From positions 1-21,776 of the IMG/VR virus record IMGVR_UViG_3300034106_000517: a stretch of DNA of 21,776 nt; one strand, 5' to 3'. Under the pieces are notes generated by a model. The model saw nothing but the letters and a program-made list of their open reading frames with translations. It was not told the origin of the DNA and searched no databases. The position numbers and the translations under genes were made by a program. The number at the start of each line of letters is the position of its first letter. Position 1 is the first letter of the stretch. This document shows, one piece after another, positions 1 through 5,092 of the stretch. This DNA comes from a virus.

Positions 1-1
1 C

Positions 2-160
2 AAAACCAAGGATCTTGCCATCGATCATGACCACGCGACAGGCGCAATTCGCGCCCTGCTTTGCTCCAACTGCAATCGCGGCTTAGGTCTTTTTAACGAC
101 AGCATAGAGCTACTAGCCAAGGCACGTGAGTATGTGCTATATCACAAGCCACTGGGTTAA
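2..160 (+). CDS. Recombination endonuclease VII, C-terminal part (truncated by window edge)
   Basis: The 52 visible residues match the C-terminal half of the endonuclease VII family (T4 gp49 type, PF02945), a Holliday-junction and branched-DNA resolvase that clears replication and recombination branches before packaging. The diagnostic segment is visible: D-H-D-H-A-T-G near the start, then R-A-L-L-C-S-N-C-N-R-G-L-G. It holds the His-Me-finger His and Asp residues and the second Cys pair (CSNC) of the structural zinc site. A helix (NDSIELLAKAREYV) follows, as in the family. The start and first CxxC pair lie upstream of the window. It is the only nucleic-acid enzyme besides the homing nuclease here and marks the border between DNA-metabolism genes and virion genes. 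The family call is confident; the true start is unknown. Confidence 0.9.
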   Translation, partial: KTKDLAIDHDHATGAIRALLCSNCNRGLGLFNDSIELLAKAREYVLYHKPLG

Positions 161-229
161 TTAGCTTGCCAGACCTTCCCAGAGGACGATGCACAGACTG
201 GTGAGCGACTTGTGCAAAAGGATATGAAC

Positions 230-649
230 ATGGGTTCTACAACTTTCTCTGGTCCAGTCACATCGACCAACGGTTTCATCGGTACTGTCACCGGCAACAT
301 CACTGGCAACATCACTGGTAACGTCACTGGTAACGTCACTGGCGATCTCACCGGCCGCGTGTTCGGCACGGTCACGACCCGTTCGGGCGCTGGCGCTGTT
401 CCAATCACTTCTGGCACTGTCCGCCTGACCACCACGGGCACTGACGCCTTGACGCTGGCCAACGGCGCGAACGGCCAGATCCTGACCATCATCATGGTTG
501 TTGACGGCGGCGAAGGCACGCTCACACCGACCACCAAGACTGGCTACAACACCATCGCGTTCAACGACGTGGGCGACACGATTGTCCTTCAGTACCTGAC
601 CACCCTCGGCTGGATGATCGTCAGCAACTACGGTTGCACCCTCGCTTAG
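230..649 (+). CDS. Small virion-type protein with GNVT tetrapeptide repeats
   Basis: Protein of 139 residues of unknown exact role, probably a virion surface or fibre-associated protein. The N-terminal part carries eight successive four-residue units of G-x-[VIL]-[TF] type (GTVT, GNIT, GNIT, GNVT, GNVT, GDLT, GRVF, GTVT). That short hydrophobic/polar periodicity is typical of trimeric beta-helical shafts. The rest is Thr/Gly/Val-rich beta sequence ending in a G-W-M-I-V-S-N-Y-G strand resembling the closing strand of phage surface domains. I chose the ATG at 230 because AAAAGG at 216-221 sits eight bases upstream. An in-frame ATG six bases earlier and a GTG at 212 are worse placed. The function is inferred from composition and neighbours only. 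Confidence 0.75.
   Translation: MGSTTFSGPVTSTNGFIGTVTGNITGNITGNVTGNVTGDLTGRVFGTVTTRSGAGAVPITSGTVRLTTTGTDALTLANGANGQILTIIMVVDGGEGTLTPTTKTGYNTIAFNDVGDTIVLQYLTTLGWMIVSNYGCTLA
281..376 (+). repeat. Eight 12-base tandem units coding GxxT peptides
   Basis: Eight in-frame 12-base units. Units 2-3 (GGCAACATCACT) are identical to each other, units 4-5 (GGTAACGTCACT) are identical to each other, and the outer ones have diverged. Recent unit duplication by slippage or recombination is the simplest reading; copy number could vary between relatives. Confidence 0.85.
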
Positions 650-674
650 GGCATATCGCTTTTTGCAAACGACG

Positions 675-683
675 TGATATAAG
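675..683 (+). promoter_or_regulatory. Possible extended -10 promoter (TGATATAAG)
   Basis: TG-n-TATAAG matches an extended -10 element (five of six bases of TATAAT plus the upstream TG) in the second-longest gap of the window. No good -35 lies 16-18 bases upstream, so the call depends on the extended -10 alone. A start about seven bases downstream would place the following stem-loop at the very 5' end of the transcript. Confidence 0.35.
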
Positions 684-687
684 TTGC

Positions 688-727
688 GTGGTCGCTCAGT
701 TCCTACCCCTTGGGTCTGAGCGGCCAC
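688..727 (+). promoter_or_regulatory. 12-bp stem-loop upstream of the 752 gene
   Basis: GTGGTCGCTCAG (688-699) pairs fully with CTGAGCGGCCAC (716-727), 12 pairs with one G-T wobble. Inside the loop ACCC (705-708) can pair with GGGT (712-715), stacking on the main stem. No T tract follows, so it is not a canonical intrinsic terminator. It ends ten bases before the Shine-Dalgarno of the next gene, which fits a 5'-UTR stability or processing element. Confidence 0.6.
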
Positions 728-751
728 CTTCTAGCTGAAGGAGAGTTCAAC

Positions 752-1018
752 ATGATAGGTGATAAACTAGGCTATCAGGTGGTCAACAACACCACCGTAG
801 TTATCAAGCCCACACCGGCTGGTTTCTTTGGCTTGTCTGTGACTGGCGCTGGTAACGTGACTGTCTACGACAACGCATCTGCCGCAAGTGGCGTAATCCT
901 GTACACCAAGACTGGCGCCACTGCTGGCGACACTGTTAGTTTTGGTAGCAATGGGATTGCTGCAAACAACGGCTTGACTGTAATCTCTACGGGCACCGTT
1001 GTGGTGTTGTACACCTAA
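752..1018 (+). CDS. Small beta-rich virion-type protein
   Basis: Protein of 88 residues that I do not recognise by name. It begins M-I-G-D-K-L-G-Y-Q and consists of alternating Val/Thr/Gly strands, ending in a G-T-V-V-V-L-Y-T strand. The pattern resembles small beta-sandwich decoration or fibre-associated proteins; compare the 7930, 8343 and 8684 genes in this window. The start is set by an excellent Shine-Dalgarno, AAGGAGAG at 738-745, with seven bases of spacing. Longer readings of the frame run back through the upstream stem-loop and are unlikely. It has its own leader with a stem-loop and possible promoter, so it may be expressed separately from the gene before it. No catalytic motif is visible. 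Confidence 0.75.
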   Translation: MIGDKLGYQVVNNTTVVIKPTPAGFFGLSVTGAGNVTVYDNASAASGVILYTKTGATAGDTVSFGSNGIAANNGLTVISTGTVVVLYT

Positions 1019-1033
1019 CCAAGGCGAAGAATA

Positions 1034-1657
1034 ATGGCTAACGTCAAAATCACGGATCTCACAGCAGCCACCACACCTCTTGCGGGGACGGAGCTGTTCG
1101 AGACGGTGCAAGGCGGCACCAGCAAGAAAGTGGCGGCGAGCGACATTGGCAACAGCGCCAATGCGGTGCCGTTCCTGTCGCTCGCCGGCCGCGCGTACAT
1201 TTCGGCCAACAGCACGACTGACCAGACTGGCAGTGTGTCGGCGGCTACGGCGGTCAAGCTCGAGAACACCGTAACGTCCCCGACCGTTGGCATCACCATT
1301 GCCAATGACGGCAGCGGCAACCCGACGCGCATCACCTTCGCGGCGGCTGGCACCTACGCCCTCGCGCCGAGCATCCAGTTCAAAAACACGGACACCAACG
1401 ATCACGACGCGACGTTCTGGTTCCGCAAGAACGGCACAGACATTGCGAACTCTGCCAGCGTTGTGAACATCCCCAAGGCTGCCGATGGCGGGGCGGTGTT
1501 TGCCCAGATCGTCTTATACGAAACCGTGACGGCGGCGCAGTACATCGAGATCATGTGGCTGCCTGAGAACGCGGCTGTGACACTCGACTTCATCGCCGCC
1601 GGGGCGATTGCTCCGGCAGTCCCGTCTGTCATCCTCGCTGCTGAGCGGATTGCCTAA
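1034..1657 (+). CDS. Virion protein with fibre-type N-terminus and jelly-roll-like C-terminal domain
   Basis: Protein of 207 residues. Residues 1-40 (V-K-I-T-D-L ... L-A-G-T-E-L-F-E-T-V-Q-G-G ... K-K-V) follow a pattern common at the N-terminus of phage fibres and head fibres, where it probably mediates attachment; the 941-residue fibre at 5093 starts with a related segment. Residues about 65-195 look like a C1q/TNF-like jelly roll: F-W-F-R-K-N-G-T-D-I, then Y-I-E-I-M-W, ending P-S-V-I-L. I recall this domain from trimeric phage surface proteins. Likely role: a trimeric spike or decoration on head or tail. AAGGCGAAG lies upstream of the ATG, and the stop overlaps the next start (TAATG). The domain call rests on pattern memory, not a search. 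Confidence 0.8.
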   Translation: MANVKITDLTAATTPLAGTELFETVQGGTSKKVAASDIGNSANAVPFLSLAGRAYISANSTTDQTGSVSAATAVKLENTVTSPTVGITIANDGSGNPTRITFAAAGTYALAPSIQFKNTDTNDHDATFWFRKNGTDIANSASVVNIPKAADGGAVFAQIVLYETVTAAQYIEIMWLPENAAVTLDFIAAGAIAPAVPSVILAAERIA

Positions 1658-2298
1658 TGCTTGAAAATTTCGCCTTCGACCTAAAAGCACTTCGGGCGCG
1701 GGACGAGATTAACGACGCCCTCGGCGTCATGCAGAACCAGCGCATGGATATGCCAGGCGTGAACTACCAGCCGCAGCCGCAGGGCCCAACGCCCTCGATG
1801 AGCATGCAGGCTGATCAGCGCATGCAGCAAATGGGCGTAAATATGCCTATGGGCGGTGGTGTTTCGGCTAATGCTCAGTTCGGCGGCGGTCAGAACATGC
1901 CCTACGGTATGCAAAACGTGGGCGTAAACTACAACGCACCGAGTGGTTTTGGCGCCGGCCTGTCCTACTCACCGCAGCAAAAGGCGGTTGGCGCCAATTT
2001 GCGCGTTCCGTTCCGAAAGGGCGGTTTGGCGATGGCTGAAGGCGGCGGCGCCTGGACCCGTAAAGAGGGCCAGAACCCCAAAGGCGGCTTAAATGCGGTC
2101 GGCCGCGCCTCTCTGAAGGCGCAGGGCCAAGACATCAAGCCCCCAGTTTCGGCCAAGCAGGCCAAGAAGTCACCCAAGGCAGCCGCACGCCGCAAGAGCT
2201 TCTGCGCACGGTCTGCTGGACAGGCGAAAATGTTTCCTAATGCCGCGCGGGACCCTGAGAGCAGGCTCAATAAAGCGAGGCGCAAATGGGACTGTTGA
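1657..2298 (+). CDS. DUF6321-like basic phage protein with Met/Gly/Gln-rich N-terminal half
   Basis: Protein of 213 residues. Residues 25-100 are rich in Met, Gln, Gly and Asn with short repeated pieces (GVNY twice, G-V-N-M). Residues 119-125 are F-R-K-G-G-L-A, a peptide echoed in the next two genes. From about 131 to the end it matches what I know as DUF6321: W-T-R-K-E-G, G-G-L-N-A-V-G-R-A-S-L-K, R-R-K-S-F-C-A-R, and the terminal R-K-W-D-C. That domain occurs in many phages and its function is unknown. The conserved Cys residues and high Lys/Arg content suggest nucleic-acid contact or an internal virion role, which is inference. The start overlaps the preceding stop. Confidence 0.8.
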   Translation: MLENFAFDLKALRARDEINDALGVMQNQRMDMPGVNYQPQPQGPTPSMSMQADQRMQQMGVNMPMGGGVSANAQFGGGQNMPYGMQNVGVNYNAPSGFGAGLSYSPQQKAVGANLRVPFRKGGLAMAEGGGAWTRKEGQNPKGGLNAVGRASLKAQGQDIKPPVSAKQAKKSPKAAARRKSFCARSAGQAKMFPNAARDPESRLNKARRKWDC

Positions 2299-2335
2299 AC
2301 CAAGCGTGCCGTAAGCGCGGAGAAAGGTAAGTAGT

Positions 2336-2818
2336 ATGCCCTCGGAAGAAATCGTTGTAAGCGGGCGTCGCGCAGCGGATGCCGCTATGTTAGATCGTAT
2401 GATGCGCGAGAATGCCTTTGTCGGTGGCGATTTTAGCGGAGGCCCCCTTGGTGGTGGATTTGGCGGGGGCGGCTCTGACGGCGGTGGTAGCATTGTGCCC
2501 GTTCCTATGCGCGCACCGGCCCGTTCTATGGGCCCCCAGATAATGCCTACTGCTATCAGCCAACCTCGGTCTACGCTGGGCACTTTGACTGGCACCGCTG
2601 CACCGAAGGGGTATGGCGTTAAAATCTCAACGCGTTTCAAAAAGGGCGGCTTGGCTGTAAAGCCCGTTTGGGACAAGAAGCGCCCCAAGGATCTCGGCGA
2701 GCCCAAGGACTTGTCGGTCAAGCGCAAGAAATCTGCTAAGGCACGCGCCAAGGCGGCTGGCCGACCCTACCCGAATTTAATTGATAACATGGCTGCGGCC
2801 CGCAAGAAAGGTAAGTAA
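2336..2818 (+). CDS. Unknown Gly-rich, Lys-rich basic phage protein
   Basis: Protein of 160 residues with no family I recognise. Residues 29-52 are a Gly-rich stretch. Residues 95-107 (K-I-S-T-R-F-K-K-G-G-L-A) repeat the peptide seen in the gene before it. Residues 110-160 are strongly basic (K-K-R-P-K, K-R-K-K-S-A-K-A-R-A-K) and end K-K-G-K. The basic tail suggests binding to DNA or to an acidic partner. It sits between the DUF6321-like and DUF6496-like genes and is probably co-expressed with them. The ATG follows AGAAAGGTAAGTA (2321-2333), a 13-base leader repeated exactly before the next gene. Confidence 0.7.
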   Translation: MPSEEIVVSGRRAADAAMLDRMMRENAFVGGDFSGGPLGGGFGGGGSDGGGSIVPVPMRAPARSMGPQIMPTAISQPRSTLGTLTGTAAPKGYGVKISTRFKKGGLAVKPVWDKKRPKDLGEPKDLSVKRKKSAKARAKAAGRPYPNLIDNMAAARKKGK

Positions 2819-2819
2819 C

Positions 2820-3686
2820 ATGGACGGTTTCAAGAACACCACGAAGACCAGCTACGACACCACCTCGGGTCGCAAGTTTGCCAACGGCGGCATGACTGTC
2901 AGCCGCGCCGACATGCCAGGCGGGGAAGGTCCAATGAACAAGCCCGCTCTGGTGGCTAAGTACGCCAAGGGTGGCAGTGTCAAGGGCGAGCAGAAGATGG
3001 CCAAAGTCATGGGCGAGTTTGCGTCAGGCAAGCTGCACAGCGGCTCAAAGAAAGGCCCAGAGGTCAAGAACCCGAAGCAGGCTGTGGCGATTGCCATGAG
3101 CGAAGCTCGCAAGGCTGGCGCGAAAAAGCCTATGAAAAAGGGCTTTGGCGGCGGCGTATTTAACGAGAAGGGCAAGCGCGCAACGATGGCTGAGCTTGCG
3201 GCAGAAGATCGCCGCATGGCTGGCCGCCCATCCGAGGGTGTGTCCTCACGCCCAACCGACGCCTCTGGCCGCCGCATGACGAACGAAGAGCTTGGCATGA
3301 CCAGTCCAGCTAAGAAGGCAAAGCCTGTTGGCCCCTCGTCGGTGGCTGTATCAAAGGTGCTCGATGGTATGGCAAAGAAGGCGGTGAAGAAGAATATGGG
3401 CGGTGGAGTTAATTCAAAACTCGGCAGCGTGATTACACAAGCTAAAGCTAATATGGCTGCGGCACCGCGCGCCAAGTCTACTTTTGTAGACACGATGCCG
3501 AAGGGTGGCCCGCAAAAGCCATCATCTGGCAACCCGCTCATGGGCGGTATGAACCGAGGTGATATAGTGGCGTCTAAGCATACGCCGACACGCGGCCCAA
3601 GCATGGCACCAGCACACAGCAATCGCCCAATGATCCGCCGCGCTATGGGCGGACTTTCGGTGATGCCTAAAGGCGGTAAGTGCTAA
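2820..3686 (+). CDS. DUF6496-like basic phage protein
   Basis: Protein of 288 residues. Residues about 60-104 match the DUF6496 pattern: K-V-M-G-E-F, K-L-H-S-G-S-K-K-G-P, N-P-K-Q-A-V-A-I-A-M-S-E-A-R. That short domain is found in phages and bacteria and has no known function. The rest is low-complexity and very basic, with recurring G-G-G-V and K-K-G-G pieces and a terminal M-P-K-G-G-K-C. The N-terminal K-F-A-N-G-G-M resembles the F-x-K-G-G-L peptide of its two upstream neighbours. I use the ATG at 2820, two bases after the preceding stop, with AAAGG eight bases upstream; earlier in-frame TTG starts overlap the previous gene. Abundance of Lys and lack of enzyme motifs suggest a structural or DNA-associated role. 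Confidence 0.8.
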   Translation: MDGFKNTTKTSYDTTSGRKFANGGMTVSRADMPGGEGPMNKPALVAKYAKGGSVKGEQKMAKVMGEFASGKLHSGSKKGPEVKNPKQAVAIAMSEARKAGAKKPMKKGFGGGVFNEKGKRATMAELAAEDRRMAGRPSEGVSSRPTDASGRRMTNEELGMTSPAKKAKPVGPSSVAVSKVLDGMAKKAVKKNMGGGVNSKLGSVITQAKANMAAAPRAKSTFVDTMPKGGPQKPSSGNPLMGGMNRGDIVASKHTPTRGPSMAPAHSNRPMIRRAMGGLSVMPKGGKC

Positions 3687-3709
3687 TATGGGGAATTGAG
3701 GAGGTTGAC

Positions 3710-3738
3710 TTGCCGTCGGCCTCCACTTCTTGTATAAC
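3710..3738 (+). promoter_or_regulatory. Probable sigma70-like promoter before the 3802 gene
   Basis: TTGCCG (3710-3715) and TATAAC (3733-3738) are separated by exactly 17 bases and match four of six and five of six consensus bases. They lie in the longest non-coding gap of the window, at the change from basic proteins to tail genes. Transcription would begin near 3745. Confidence 0.5.
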
Positions 3739-3753
3739 CCCGAGGCCAGAAAT

Positions 3754-3773
3754 GTCTACTCGAGCTAGTAGGC
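3754..3773 (+). promoter_or_regulatory. 5'-UTR stem-loop before the 3802 gene
   Basis: GTCTACT (3754-3760) pairs with AGTAGGC (3767-3773) around a six-base loop, seven pairs with one wobble. It would sit near the 5' end of an RNA started by the promoter just upstream. Two further, mutually exclusive pairings lie before it: GGAGGTTG (3700-3707) with CGGCCTCC (3717-3724), and GGCCTC (3718-3723) with GAGGCC (3742-3747). Confidence 0.45.
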
Positions 3774-3801
3774 TGCTGACTGAACCCAGCGAGCAGGATT
3801 G

Positions 3802-4788
3802 ATGGCCTACAGCAACACGGTATCACAAACAGTATTCAACACGCGGAAGGTGATCGAAAACGCCATCCGTCGATGCAAGCTGCCTGCCGAAAGCATAACG
3901 GCTGAATACGTCGATATTGCCAACGACCAGCTCTATCTGCTGCTCTCCGACCTGGCTAACATGGGCGCCCCACTGTGGTGCATCGAGAAGCAGATCATCC
4001 CGCTTTATGACGGCGTTGGTGATGTGGTGCTCGACACTAAGGTCGTTGACATCCTGAACAGCAATTTCCGCCAGCTTCAAACCGTCTCTGGCGTCAATAC
4101 GACCACATCGACCACGCACACCATTGCGTTTGGTGGCGATACGTTCGTGACAACAGTCGGTGTTAAATGGCTGGCCGCATCAGTGCCGATCGCGCTTGAG
4201 CGCTCGCCCGATAGCATTGTCTGGGAGACGATCCAGACTGAGAACCCAGTGGCCACATCAGGTGAGTGGACTTGGTTCGACCTCGAAAGCTCTATTGCTA
4301 CGCCGTACTTCCGCGTGCGGGCAACAACCGGCACTCTCGTCTTCGAAGAGATCTATACCGGCAATACGCCGACCGAGATCCCGTTGGCGCGCATGAACCG
4401 CGACGACTACACGAACCTGCCGAACAAGTATTTCCAGAGCAATCGCTCCCTGCAATACTGGTACGATCGCGTCATTCCTAACCCTGTCATGCATCTGTGG
4501 CCTGTCCCCAACAGCGGCGCAGACTATTCCCAGCTCGTGATTTGGATCCAGCGCTACATCATGGACGTTGGTACCATGACGCAGGAGCTCGAGGTTCCGC
4601 AGCGCTGGTATGAGGCGATTGTCTCAATGCTGGCCGCTAAGATGGCTATGGAGATCGTTGAGGTCGAGGTTGGTATGATTGGCATGCTCGATGCCAAGGC
4701 GCAGCAGGCGCTTTACACGGCGCAGGCCGAAGAGCGCGACAACAGCCCGATGACGATCGCGCCCAACATAGCGATGTACACGAGGTAG
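3802..4788 (+). CDS. Head-tail adaptor-like structural protein with an inserted beta domain
   Basis: Protein of 328 residues. The helical N-terminus (1-62) and the C-terminal half (200-328: L-P-N-K-Y-F, W-Y-D-R, H-L-W-P-V-P, R-W-Y-E-A-I-V-S-M-L-A-A-K-M-A) look like connector or adaptor proteins at the portal-tail interface of short-tailed phages. Between them, about 105-188, is an apparently inserted beta module (V-P-I-A-L-E-R-S-P-D-S-I-V-W-E-T-I, W-T-W-F-D, P-Y-F-R-V-R-A) that reads like a discoidin/F5-8-type jelly roll. Such modules often bind carbohydrate. I use the ATG at 3802 rather than the TTG one codon earlier. It follows the promoter and stem-loop gap and is one base from the zinc-ribbon gene. 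The adaptor assignment is moderate; an alternative is a tail-tip structural protein. Confidence 0.6.
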   Translation: MAYSNTVSQTVFNTRKVIENAIRRCKLPAESITAEYVDIANDQLYLLLSDLANMGAPLWCIEKQIIPLYDGVGDVVLDTKVVDILNSNFRQLQTVSGVNTTTSTTHTIAFGGDTFVTTVGVKWLAASVPIALERSPDSIVWETIQTENPVATSGEWTWFDLESSIATPYFRVRATTGTLVFEEIYTGNTPTEIPLARMNRDDYTNLPNKYFQSNRSLQYWYDRVIPNPVMHLWPVPNSGADYSQLVIWIQRYIMDVGTMTQELEVPQRWYEAIVSMLAAKMAMEIVEVEVGMIGMLDAKAQQALYTAQAEERDNSPMTIAPNIAMYTR

Positions 4789-4789
4789 T

Positions 4790-5092
4790 ATGGGCATATA
4801 TCTCAACACTCTTGGGCGCTCGACACTGGCAATCGGCATTTGTGGCCGATGCAGCCGTAAGTTTAGCCTGGACGACTTGTACAGCGACCCGAACTATCCG
4901 GGCCTCAAGGTGTGCCTCGAAGATCGCGACGAGTATGATCCCTACCGCTTGCCTGCCCGGCAGCCGGAGAAGATCGCGCTTTTGTTTGCGCGACCTGACA
5001 CGCCGATTGGTACAGATCCGCTCGGCTTGCCGACCGAAGACGATAGCTACTTCCTCGTCAGCGAGGACTTTGAAGAATATCTGGAGCCGTAA
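4790..5092 (+). CDS. Small zinc-ribbon-like phage protein
   Basis: Protein of 100 residues. It starts M-G-I-Y-L-N-T and carries C18-G-R-C21 followed by C42-L-E-D45. The spacing is that of a zinc ribbon whose fourth Cys is replaced by Asp. The following D-E-Y-D-P-Y-R-L-P-A-R-Q and the acidic C-terminus (E-D-D-S-Y-F-L-V ... E-E-Y-L-E-P) resemble small conserved phage proteins found near connector and fibre genes; I recall the family but no proven function. It lies one base after the adaptor-like gene, and its stop codon is followed directly by the start of the fibre gene, so the three are probably translated from one message. It may be an assembly factor or minor connector, which is inference. 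Confidence 0.7.
   Translation: MGIYLNTLGRSTLAIGICGRCSRKFSLDDLYSDPNYPGLKVCLEDRDEYDPYRLPARQPEKIALLFARPDTPIGTDPLGLPTEDDSYFLVSEDFEEYLEP

Noticed and set aside
133-143. TGCTATATC before the 230 gene as a promoter
   Set aside because: Only a partial match without a -35 at proper distance, in the coding end of the endonuclease VII gene.
161-727. Long reverse-strand open frames here and at 767-1405, 2852-3622, 6143-6706, 7154-7789, 12506-13051 and 20736-21272
   Set aside because: They lie opposite recognisable + strand genes, have Arg/Ala/Val-rich compositions typical of antisense frames in GC-rich DNA, lack ribosome sites and match no family.
688-727. Intrinsic terminator
   Set aside because: The stem is strong but no T run follows on either strand; kept instead as a leader stem-loop.
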